DNA of 9,323 bases from an uncultured beta proteobacterium (GCA_903834645.1 CAILKA010000647.1:1-9323); one strand, 5' to 3'; positions 1 through 6,286 are shown, counted from the first letter of the stretch. Notes: generated by a model not told the origin, from the letters alone. Made by a program: numbers and translations.

Positions 1-37
1 CACGGCTGCGCGCGGTCCGTTCCGTGCGGGCGGCCAC

Positions 38-427
38 TCAGCCCGCATCGAACGCACCCCGGATCCAGCTCAGCGCCCGGCCGTCCAGGGCCACGACGTC
101 GAAGCGGCAAGGCGGCAGCCGCGGCCAGTCGAGCAGGAAGTGCTGCGCCGCCCAGACGATGCGCCGCTGCTTGGCGGGCGTGACGCTGGCTGCCGCGCCA
201 CCGTGCCCGGTGCCCGAGCGGGCGCGCACCTCCACGAAGACGAGCGTGCCGTCGGGCTCTCGCATCACGAGGTCGATCTCGGCGGCGCGTGCCCCGGGCC
301 CGCGCGCCACCCGATAATGGCGCGCCACGAGCACAAGCCCGTGGAACTCGAGGTGGCGCTGCGCACGCGCCTCTGCGCCGTCGCCCAGCGACTTCGTGCT
401 CCCTGCCCGGGCCCGTGCCGTGACCAT
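38..427 (-). CDS. yraN: YraN family (UPF0102) nuclease-fold protein
   Basis: A 129-residue protein of the YraN/UPF0102 family, which has a restriction-endonuclease-like (PD-(D/E)XK) fold and no settled function. Visible family marks are G15-x-x-A-E-A near the N-terminus, the EID triad at 50-52, VFVEVRAR at 63-70 (in the core E-x-K motif the Lys is Arg68 here), SVTPAKQRRI at 81-90 and RFDVV at 108-112. Length matches the family (about 120-130). The open frame runs on upstream into rsmI antisense, but the ATG at 427 is chosen because an excellent Shine-Dalgarno (AGGAGG, 9 nt spacer) precedes it and the family alignment begins just after. The gene is head to head with rsmI and their 5' ends overlap. 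In many proteobacteria yraN lies close to rsmI and diaA. Only 37 nt remain beyond its stop, so any downstream partner is outside the window. The family call is firm; the molecular role is not known. Confidence 0.9.
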   Translation of the reverse strand: MVTARARAGSTKSLGDGAEARAQRHLEFHGLVLVARHYRVARGPGARAAEIDLVMREPDGTLVFVEVRARSGTGHGGAAASVTPAKQRRIVWAAQHFLLDWPRLPPCRFDVVALDGRALSWIRGAFDAG

Positions 428-1391
428 CGATGCCCCCCTCCTGCTGCGTGCCGCCCAGGCGGCTGCCGGCGCGCAGCAGTATCCGCCAGCGGCCCTGTAT
501 GTGGTGGCCACCCCCATCGGCAACCTGGCTGACCTGAGCCTGCGCGCGATCCACGTGCTCGCCCGGGTGGACGCCGTGGCGTGCGAGGACACCCGCAACA
601 CGGGCGCAGTGCTGACGCACCTGGGCCTGTCCAAGCCGCTGCTGGCGCTGCATGCGCACAACGAGGCGCAGGCCGCGCAGCTCGTGTGCGCGCGGCTCGC
701 GCAGGGCGAGCGCGTGGCCTACGCCAGCGATGCCGGCACGCCCGGGGTCAGCGATCCGGGCGCACGCCTGGTGGCGGCCGTGGACGCCGCCGGCCACCGC
801 GTCGTTCCGATCCCCGGGCCCAGCAGCGCGCTGGCCGCGCTGAGCGCTGCGGGCGACCCGCAGGCCCACGGCTTTGCCTTCGAGGGCTTCCTGCCCGCGC
901 GCGGGGCGCAGCGACGCAGCGCGCTCGAGCGCGTGTGTGCCAGCGCGGCCGCGCAGATCGTCTTCGAGTCGCCGCACCGCATCGCCGAGCTCGCCGACGA
1001 GCTTGCCGCGCGCGTGCCGCAGCGCCGGCTCACGCTTGCGCGCGAGCTCACCAAGCAGTTCGAGACCATCGTCACCCTGGCGGCGCAGCAGTTGCCGGGC
1101 TGGCTCGCTGCAGATGCCAACCGGCTGCGCGGCGAGTTCGTCGTCGTGCTGCACGCGCAGGCGCCCGAGGCGGCGGGCGCCGGCCTGGACCCCGCCGCGC
1201 AGAGGCTGCTGCAGGTGCTGCTGCGCGAGCTGCCCCTCAAGCGTGCCGTGGCGCTGGCCGCCGAGCTCGGCGCCGCACCGCGCAACCTGCTCTACGAGGC
1301 GGCGCTGGCCTGGCGACAGGCGCAGGGCGAAGGGGGCGAAGAGGAAGAAGGGGGCGACCTCACTGCCAGCTCATCGCCGACAGGTCGTTGA
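420..1391 (+). CDS. rsmI: 16S rRNA (cytidine-1402-2'-O)-methyltransferase RsmI
   Basis: SAM-dependent tetrapyrrole-methylase-fold enzyme that 2'-O-methylates C1402 in the 16S rRNA decoding centre. Visible motifs: ATPIGNLADL (30-39), EDTR (56-59), SDAGTPGVSDPG (103-114), IPGPSSALAAL (131-141), FEGFLP (154-159), ESPHRI (183-188), ARELTKQFET (207-216), GEFVVV (238-243), and the C-terminal helical part with LPLKRAVALAAELG (271-284) and LLYEAAL. GTG at 420 (323 aa) is preferred. GTG at 396 would add 8 residues; neither has a recognisable SD, and no later start keeps the conserved LYVVATPIGN. It overlaps yraN head to head and the convergent binding-protein gene tail to tail (1360-1391). Odd: after about residue 302 there is a roughly 20-residue Gly/Glu-rich tail (GEGGEEEEGGD, then Ser/Thr) beyond the usual end of E. 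coli RsmI. It is encoded by a purine-rich simple tract. Function is very secure; the start is moderately so. Confidence 0.95.
   Translation: MTIDAPLLLRAAQAAAGAQQYPPAALYVVATPIGNLADLSLRAIHVLARVDAVACEDTRNTGAVLTHLGLSKPLLALHAHNEAQAAQLVCARLAQGERVAYASDAGTPGVSDPGARLVAAVDAAGHRVVPIPGPSSALAALSAAGDPQAHGFAFEGFLPARGAQRRSALERVCASAAAQIVFESPHRIAELADELAARVPQRRLTLARELTKQFETIVTLAAQQLPGWLAADANRLRGEFVVVLHAQAPEAAGAGLDPAAQRLLQVLLRELPLKRAVALAAELGAAPRNLLYEAALAWRQAQGEGGEEEEGGDLTASSSPTGR
433..442 (-). promoter_or_regulatory. Ribosome binding site of yraN inside rsmI coding sequence
   Basis: On the minus strand the sequence reads AGGAGGGGGG, with 9 nt between AGGAGG and the ATG at 427. It settles the yraN start. It lies within codons 5-8 of the divergent rsmI frame, so the same bases are both an SD and rsmI coding sequence. 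Confidence 0.75.
1324..1357 (-). terminator. Candidate Rho-loading C-rich tract after the binding-protein gene
   Basis: Directly after the minus-strand stop at 1360, the transcript would contain a 34-nt stretch with 31 pyrimidines and only 3 G. In a 70% GC region this is a strong C-over-G bias of the kind Rho recognises. No hairpin with a U-run is seen for either convergent gene, so Rho-dependent termination here is plausible. This is inference from composition only. Confidence 0.25.
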
Positions 1392-2925
1392 CGAAAAGGG
1401 GCATGTCCTTCCACAGGCCTTTCACGCGCGCATTCGCCACCGTGATCCAGGTGGGCTGGTACAGGTAGGCCGCCACCGCCTCGCGCGCCACGAGCTGCTG
1501 CGCCTGGGCCATCAGCTTGTTGCGCTCCTCGGGCTGGATGGTGGCGCGGATCTTGTCCCACAGGGCATTGAACTCGGCCGACTCGTAGCCCCAGTAGTAG
1601 TTCGGGCGCGCGAAGTTGCCGAAGTCCAGCGGCTCCACGTGCGCGATCACGGTGAGGTCGTAGGCCTTCTGGCCGTACACGCCCGACAGCCACTGCGCCC
1701 ACTCGACGTTCTCGATCTTCACGTTGATGCCGACCTTGGCGAGCTGCGCGGCGATCACCTCGCCGCCCTGGCGCGCGTAGGGCGTGGGCGGCAGCTTCAT
1801 CGTGAGCTCCAGCGGCGGCGTGATACCCGCCTGGTGCAGCAGCGCGCGCGCCTTGGCCTGGTCGTGCGGGTTGAGATCGATGGTGTCGATGTAGCCCGGT
1901 GCGCCGGGCACGTAGTAGCTGCCGATGGGCGTGCCGAAACCATCGGCCGCGCCCTCGATCACCGCCTTGCGGTCGATGGCGGCGTAGATCGCGCGGCGCA
2001 CGCGCACGTCGTCCAGCGGCTTCCTCTTGTTGTTCATCGCCAGGATCGTCTTGGCACGCGAGCCGCCGATGAGCACCTGGTACTTCTTGCTGCCCTCGAA
2101 CTGCTTGAGGCTCTTGGCCGCCGACACGCGCGGAAAGACGTCCACGTCGCCCGACAGCAGTGCGGCCACCTGCGCGGCCGGGTCGCTGATGAAGCGCATC
2201 GTCACGCGGCGCAGCTTGACGTCCTTGGCGGCGCGGTGGCCGTCCCAGCGCGAGAGCGTGACGCTCGAGCCGCGCGCCCACGCCTCGAGCCGGTAGGGGC
2301 CCGAGCCGACGGGTTGCGTGGCGTTGGTCGCCACGCTTCTGGGCTCGACGATGATGGCGGTGGCCTGGCCGAGCTGGAACAGCAGGTCGGGGTTGCCGTT
2401 CTTCAGGTTCAGCACCACCGTGTTCGCATCGGGCGTGTCGATGCGCTCGATGTTGGCAAAGACCGCCTTGTCCTTGTTGGTGCTCTCCTTGGCCACCGCG
2501 CGCTCGAAGGAGTACTTCACGCTGGCCGAGCTCAAGGGCTCGCCGTTGTGGAACTTCACGCCCGGGCGCAGCTTGAAGGTCCAGGTCTTGAGATCGGGCG
2601 AGGCCGTCCAGCTCTGGGCCAGCAGGCCGGTGATCTTGCTGTCGCTGTGGACCTTGGTGAGGGTCTCGTAGAGGTTGTAGAGCGTGATCTCGGCGATCGC
2701 CGAGGCCGCGCCGGCAGTCGGGTCCAGGCCTGGCGGCTCAAGCGTCATCGCCAGAACGAGGGTGTCTTTCTTGGGCTGGGCAAGCGCCGGCCCGAAGCAT
2801 GCGCAGGCTGCAGCCAGGGCCAGGCTCAGACAGGCAGTGCGCCGGCCCGGCCATGCCACTGTGCCGGGCCTGCCGGGCTGGCGCGCCCGCTGGCGATCGA
2901 GAACACGGCCAATGGGCAGCAGCAT
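1360..2925 (-). CDS. ABC-type substrate-binding protein, family 5 (peptide/nickel type), orphan
   Basis: A 521-residue periplasmic solute-binding protein of the SBP_bac_5 (DppA/OppA/NikA-like) family. Recognisable are the mature N-terminus DTLVLAMTLEPPGLDP (54-69), the LYETLT region (85-90), WTFKLRPGVKFHNGEPL (115-131) with the family 'KFHDG'-type signature, GSGPYRLEAW (207-216), NNKRKPLDDVRVRRAI (298-313) and AYLYQPTW (486-493). The signal peptide has its h-region at 31-45 and probable cleavage after ALA49. ATG 2925 is chosen for its GGAGG with a 7-nt spacer. It gives an unusually long n-region (about 30 aa) containing RR at 28-29; a GTG at 2859 would give an ordinary signal peptide but lacks an SD. 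No permease or ATPase genes flank it: downstream is convergent rsmI. It follows the GGDEF-EAL gene by 59 nt on the same strand and may be cotranscribed. The ligand cannot be read from sequence. The family is certain; the role (transport versus sensing) is open. Confidence 0.92.
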   Translation of the reverse strand: MLLPIGRVLDRQRARQPGRPGTVAWPGRRTACLSLALAAACACFGPALAQPKKDTLVLAMTLEPPGLDPTAGAASAIAEITLYNLYETLTKVHSDSKITGLLAQSWTASPDLKTWTFKLRPGVKFHNGEPLSSASVKYSFERAVAKESTNKDKAVFANIERIDTPDANTVVLNLKNGNPDLLFQLGQATAIIVEPRSVATNATQPVGSGPYRLEAWARGSSVTLSRWDGHRAAKDVKLRRVTMRFISDPAAQVAALLSGDVDVFPRVSAAKSLKQFEGSKKYQVLIGGSRAKTILAMNNKRKPLDDVRVRRAIYAAIDRKAVIEGAADGFGTPIGSYYVPGAPGYIDTIDLNPHDQAKARALLHQAGITPPLELTMKLPPTPYARQGGEVIAAQLAKVGINVKIENVEWAQWLSGVYGQKAYDLTVIAHVEPLDFGNFARPNYYWGYESAEFNALWDKIRATIQPEERNKLMAQAQQLVAREAVAAYLYQPTWITVANARVKGLWKDMPLFVNDLSAMSWQ

Positions 2926-2932
2926 GGGCAGA

Positions 2933-2937
2933 CCTCC
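2933..2937 (-). promoter_or_regulatory. Ribosome binding site of the binding-protein gene
   Basis: GGAGG on the minus strand, 7 nt before the ATG at 2925. It decides the start in favour of the long signal peptide over the GTG at 2859. Confidence 0.65.
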
Positions 2938-2951
2938 AGTTTGGCGCAGGC

Positions 2952-2971
2952 CCGGCAACGTGCCGGCAACG
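2952..2971 (-). repeat. 9-bp direct repeat with internal hairpin between the GGDEF-EAL and binding-protein genes
   Basis: On the plus strand CCGGCAACG occurs at 2952-2960 and again at 2963-2971 (11-bp period, about one helical turn). CCGGCA at 2952-2957 and TGCCGG at 2961-2966 also form a perfect 6-bp stem with a 3-nt loop. There is no U-run, so it is not a convincing terminator. It could be an operator-like element or just GC-rich chance. Confidence 0.35.
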
Positions 2972-2984
2972 CCTGGCGGCGATG

Positions 2985-5321
2985 CTACTGCAGGGCGGCG
3001 CCGGCCAATGCGCGCAGCGTGGCCTGCAGCTCGGCCAGCGGCTGGGGGCGGGCGTAGAGGTAACCCTGCGCCTGGTCGCAGCCACGCTGCAGCAGGAAGT
3101 CGCGCTGCTGGGCCGTCTCCACGCCTTCGGCCAGGACAGCCAGCCCGAGCGAGTGGCCCAGGTCGATCACCGCGCACACGATGGCTTCGTCGTCACGGCT
3201 GTGGCCGATGCCCTGGACGAAGGAGGCGTCGATCTTCAGGCGGTGCACCGGAAAGCGCCTGAGGTACTCCAGCGAGGAGTAGCCCGTTCCGAAGTCGTCC
3301 ACCGCGAACTCGAAGCCAGCCTCCTCGAGCCGCCTGAGGTTGTCCTCCACGCGGGGCGAGCGGCCCATCAGCACGCCTTCGGTGAACTCGAGCTCGACCC
3401 TTGAGGGTGGCAGGCCGCTTCGGTGCAGCACACCCAGCACCTGTTCGACGAAGGTGTCCTGCTCAAACTGGACCGCCGAGAGGTTGACCGCCACACGGGG
3501 CACGCCGAGCCCCTGGCTGTCCATCTGCAGCAGGTGCCCGCTCACCTGCTCCAGGAGCCACTGTCCGAGCTCGAGGATCGAGCCCGACATCTCCGCCAGC
3601 GGGATGAAGCGGTCCGGCGGGATGGCGCCGCGCTGCGGGTGGTTCCAGCGCATAAGCGCCTCCAGACCCACCACCGCGCCCGTGCGCAGGTCCACCTGCG
3701 GCTGGTAAGCCACCCATAGGCCCTCGCACGGGCCGTGGCGCAGGTCGGCCATCAGCTCCACCCGCTCGCGAAGGTCACGGTCCATGTCGGAGGCAAAGAA
3801 GCGGAAGCGCAGGGGACCCTTGCCCTTGGCGGCATACATCGCCAGGTCGGCTCGGCGCAGCAGCTCCACCCCCTCGCTGCCATCTTCCGGATACAGCGCC
3901 ACGCCCAGACTGGCCGATGCTTGCAGTGAGTGCCCACCCACATCGAAAGCCTCGCCGAGTTCCGCCACCAGGCGCTCCACCGCATGGCCGGCCTGCCCTG
4001 CGTCGGCGAGGCCCTCCAGGACGAGCGCGAACTCGTCGCCGCCCAGCCGCGCGAGCATCTCGGTCTGGCGCAGTCCTGCGGCAAGCCGGTGGCCCACGGC
4101 GCACAGCAGGGCGTCGCCCGTGGAGTGCCCGAGCGTGTCGTTGACGTCCTTGAACCGATCCAGGTCAAGCAGGACCACGCCCACCAGGGTGCCTGCGCGC
4201 TGCGCCCGGGCTACCGCCTCGCCCACGCGCTCGAGGAAGGCCGCGCGGTTGGGCAGGTTGGTTAGCAGGTCGTGCCGTGCCATGTGCTGGATGCGCTCGC
4301 GCGCCAGCTGCTGCTCGGTGATGTCGTCGAGCACCGCAACGATCTGTTCGACTGCCCCCGCCTCGCCCTTGACCGGGGTGATCGTCTGCTCGACGCTGAA
4401 GAGTTCGCCAGACTTGCGCCGCAGCCTGGACTCCCCGCGCCAGACCTCGCCGGCGGCCACCCGTGTCCAGCACTCCTGTGCCGCCTGGGCGGCCGGCAGG
4501 CCCTGCGTCAGCAAGGCGGGCGTGTGCCCCAGGATCTCATCTGCCTCGTAGCCGCTGAGCCGCTCGAAGGCAGCGTTGACCCACACGATGCGCAGGTCTG
4601 CATCCGTGGCGTAGATGGCGTTGGCCGCTGACTCCATGGCCGCAGCCTGCAGCTGCATGCGCGCCGCCAGGCGCCGCTCCTCCTCGGCCTGGCGTGCGAT
4701 GCGCCGCGCCTGCAGGCCGGCCATGATGGCCAGGCTCAGCACGATGCTGACCAGGGCCAGGAAGACGAAGGCGCCCGCCTTGAGCCGGAAGATCAGGGCC
4801 TCGTAGCGGCTTTGCTGGCGCGAGACGGTGGCTGCCAGCACAGCCTCGGCTGCCATCCGCAGCGGCTCGGTGGCCGCATCGACCCGCGCGCGCAGCCAGT
4901 CGTCCGCCACGCCGGCCGGGCGTGCATCGATCTCCTGGGCCACGCGGGCAAGCTCGGCAACCGCCCGCGCCATCTTGGGGTCCTCGCGCAGCTGCTCGAG
5001 AACGGGAGCCGTGCGCAGCGCATCGATGCGCCCGAGGAACACGTCGAGCTTCTGCTGCGCGTCCTGCGCCGAGGCCTCCCCGTGCGCAGCTGAGGTCAGC
5101 GTGGCCACCAGGCGCAGGTGCTCCACGCGCGCCTGGTAGATGAAGAACTGGTCGCGCTCGCGCGCGGAGAAGCTCTCGCCGACGAAGCCCAGGCTCAGCC
5201 ACAGCGAGGCGGTCACGAGTCCCGCCACTGCCAGCGCGGCGCAAGCCAGGGCAAGGGTGGCCCAAAACACCGACCGTCGCCTGCGCAGCGAGGCAGTGGG
5301 GCCGGGGTCTCTGACGCTCAT
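2985..5321 (-). CDS. Membrane sensor with PAS, GGDEF and EAL domains (DcpA-like c-di-GMP enzyme)
   Basis: A 778-residue inner-membrane protein that can make and/or degrade cyclic di-GMP. Order: TM1 about 19-46, mostly helical periplasmic sensor about 47-180, TM2 about 183-204, coiled linker, PAS about 225-340, GGDEF about 345-505, EAL about 515-775. The cyclase site looks intact (DLDRFKDVND 386-395; GGDEF 427-431). The inhibitory I-site is RQTE (418-421) rather than RxxD. The phosphodiesterase site also looks complete: EAL 554-556, NLS 613-615, E645 and E648, DDFGTG 675-680, K696, D698, E732 and Q752. It is therefore potentially bifunctional. The ATG at 5321 is the first start of the frame and has only a G-rich, weak SD. 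It lies 36 nt after pruR, the arrangement known for Agrobacterium pruR-dcpA, where the periplasmic pterin-binding PruR acts on DcpA's periplasmic domain and shifts it between synthesis and degradation. Domain calls are secure. DcpA-type regulation is inferred from the neighbour. Confidence 0.93.
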   Translation of the reverse strand: MSVRDPGPTASLRRRRSVFWATLALACAALAVAGLVTASLWLSLGFVGESFSARERDQFFIYQARVEHLRLVATLTSAAHGEASAQDAQQKLDVFLGRIDALRTAPVLEQLREDPKMARAVAELARVAQEIDARPAGVADDWLRARVDAATEPLRMAAEAVLAATVSRQQSRYEALIFRLKAGAFVFLALVSIVLSLAIMAGLQARRIARQAEEERRLAARMQLQAAAMESAANAIYATDADLRIVWVNAAFERLSGYEADEILGHTPALLTQGLPAAQAAQECWTRVAAGEVWRGESRLRRKSGELFSVEQTITPVKGEAGAVEQIVAVLDDITEQQLARERIQHMARHDLLTNLPNRAAFLERVGEAVARAQRAGTLVGVVLLDLDRFKDVNDTLGHSTGDALLCAVGHRLAAGLRQTEMLARLGGDEFALVLEGLADAGQAGHAVERLVAELGEAFDVGGHSLQASASLGVALYPEDGSEGVELLRRADLAMYAAKGKGPLRFRFFASDMDRDLRERVELMADLRHGPCEGLWVAYQPQVDLRTGAVVGLEALMRWNHPQRGAIPPDRFIPLAEMSGSILELGQWLLEQVSGHLLQMDSQGLGVPRVAVNLSAVQFEQDTFVEQVLGVLHRSGLPPSRVELEFTEGVLMGRSPRVEDNLRRLEEAGFEFAVDDFGTGYSSLEYLRRFPVHRLKIDASFVQGIGHSRDDEAIVCAVIDLGHSLGLAVLAEGVETAQQRDFLLQRGCDQAQGYLYARPQPLAELQATLRALAGAALQ

Positions 5322-5357
5322 CGACGCGCCCCCGGGCGATCGGCCCCGGTCACGGCT

Positions 5358-5870
5358 TCAGCGCACCTCGAGGCGCTTGAGCTGCCAGATCGAGCGGCTC
5401 AGGATCTGCTCGCCGCGCAAGCGCGGGGATTGGTCGTAGGCAAAGACGATCCACAGCGGCCCGCGGTTGCGCACCGGCAGCGGCTCGCCGTTGGCCTCGA
5501 AGGCCACCAGCGCACCGTCGCGAATCGCCTCTTGCAGCGGGATCGCGACGCGATAGTCGTTGATCGCCACCGCCGACAGCTCGCTGCCCTGCGCGCCCAC
5601 CGCTTCCATGAGGTCCCTCAGGCTCACGCCGGCAAAGCGCTGCAGGCCGGTCGTCCAGGGGGTGGTGGTCTCGAACAAGGTGCGCGGCAGGCGCTGCAGG
5701 GCCTCCCGGTCGAAGCGCGCAATCTTGCCGTCCGTGGTGCGGCTCAGGCGCCCGCTGATCTCGAGGATGACCGGCCCTGCCGGCGCCGGCAGCGCCTGGC
5801 TGAAGGCAGGAGCCGGCAGAACCGCCAGCAGGCACAGCCACCAAAGAAGATTGCGAAGGCGTCCGGTCAT
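5358..5870 (-). CDS. pruR: PruR-like periplasmic pterin-binding protein (SUOX/Oxidored_molyb fold)
   Basis: A 170-residue exported protein with a signal peptide (hydrophobic 8-20, cleavage probably near Ser24). It resembles the small single-domain sulfite-oxidase-fold family (COG3915 type). Visible family pattern: VILEISGRL (34-42), TPWTTGLQRFAGVSLRDLM (70-88), AINDYRVAIP (102-111), ANGEPL (126-131), RGPLWIVFAYD (136-146) and a C-terminal IWQLKRLEV (161-169). The only cysteine is Cys13 in the signal peptide, so the mature protein lacks the molybdenum-ligating Cys of true SUOX enzymes. It should bind a pterin rather than act as a Mo oxidoreductase. It starts at ATG 5870 with GGAG 5 nt upstream, and lies 36 nt before the GGDEF-EAL gene on the same strand. 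In A. tumefaciens PruR binds reduced monapterin-like pterins and controls DcpA. The fold is confident. The pterin-sensor role is by family and synteny; a generic molybdopterin-family annotation is the alternative. Confidence 0.82.
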   Translation of the reverse strand: MTGRLRNLLWWLCLLAVLPAPAFSQALPAPAGPVILEISGRLSRTTDGKIARFDREALQRLPRTLFETTTPWTTGLQRFAGVSLRDLMEAVGAQGSELSAVAINDYRVAIPLQEAIRDGALVAFEANGEPLPVRNRGPLWIVFAYDQSPRLRGEQILSRSIWQLKRLEVR

Positions 5871-5895
5871 CTCTGCTCCATACGGCCCGCGGTGG

Positions 5896-5946
5896 CTGCC
5901 TCACAGGGGCGGCAGGCACACCCTGTACCCCGGGCGGCACCCGGGG
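5896..5946 (-). promoter_or_regulatory. Structured leader candidate upstream of pruR
   Basis: A 7-bp perfect stem CCCCGGG/CCCGGGG (5928-5934 with 5940-5946, 5-nt loop) sits beside ACAGGG/CCCTGT (5903-5908 with 5921-5926). CTGCC/GGCAG (5896-5900 with 5911-5915) crosses the second stem in pseudoknot fashion. The cluster ends 25 nt before the pruR ATG. It matches no riboswitch class I can name, and GC-rich DNA makes such pairings easily. Confidence 0.3.
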
Positions 5947-6082
5947 CGGGACGGCGGCGGGCAGTACCGATCCTCGACACATGATGGCACACGCGCATTC
6001 TCCGCGCTGGCCACGGGCCTGGGCAACAGGCAGCATCGTGGATGTTCGGGTGATGGCCGGACAGCCGGCCCAGGTCTGTCCG

Positions 6083-6107
6083 CCCGACCCGACCCGAACC
6101 GACCCAA
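6083..6107 (-). repeat. Pentanucleotide repeat forming a G-quadruplex motif
   Basis: Plus strand shows CCCGA three times in tandem (6083-6097), then ACCGA and CCCAA. On the minus strand this gives four GGG tracts (6083-6085, 6088-6090, 6093-6095, 6103-6105) with loops of 2, 2 and 7 nt, satisfying the usual G3/N1-7 rule. It lies about 210 bp upstream of the pruR start, on the strand that has the same sense as the pruR transcript. Confidence 0.5.
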
Positions 6108-6286
6108 CCTGGCCGAGGACGCCGCCTCGGCCTGGACGCTCGAGGCCCCGGGCTTTCACCTGCGCGCCAGGATGGCCGGGGGCAGTCGTGCCCGAAGCTG
6201 CGGCTTCAGGCGAGCACCCGGGTCCGTTCCCGTTTCGCGACGCGGCTGCCGCGCCCCCGGCCTGAGCCCAGGCGCCCGGCGCGCCC

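Larger units (their letters stand above)
5871..6286. other. 416-bp intergenic region upstream of pruR and downstream of ssb
   Basis: No credible gene is seen on either strand: the open frames crossing it are Pro/Arg/Ala-rich and continue through ssb or pruR as shadows. It must hold the 3' end of the ssb unit and the promoter of the pruR unit. A weak minus-strand promoter candidate is TTGCCC (plus 6026-6021), an 18-nt spacer, then GAGAAT (6002-5997); it is not strong. Small stems occur at 6194-6207 (GAAGC, TGCG loop) and 6124-6146 (GCCTCG/CGAGGC), neither with a U-run, so no intrinsic terminator for ssb is clear. The hairpin cluster near pruR and the G-quadruplex motif are listed separately. 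Confidence 0.6.

Noticed and set aside
1..37. Start of a further minus-strand gene after yraN (GTG at 37)
   Set aside because: A GTG directly follows the yraN stop, but the 12 codons available match nothing I recognise, including the expected diaA opening.
1384..1460. Intrinsic terminator between convergent rsmI and the binding-protein gene
   Set aside because: There is no gap, since the genes overlap. The only stem seen (AAGG/CCTT) is 4 bp and lacks a U-run.
2800..2806. Lipobox-like AAAC (residues 38-41) in the binding protein
   Set aside because: The -3 position is Ala rather than Leu and a clean ALA|Q signal peptidase I site follows at 49, so a soluble periplasmic protein is more likely than a lipoprotein.
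874..3057. 727-codon open frame on the plus strand across rsmI and the binding-protein gene
   Set aside because: It overlaps two well-supported genes in other frames and has no family resemblance; a high-GC shadow.
5871..5950. Molybdenum-cofactor or c-di-GMP riboswitch before pruR
   Set aside because: Stems are present, but no conserved core of the known Moco or GEMM/c-di-GMP classes was recognised. Listed only as a generic structured leader.
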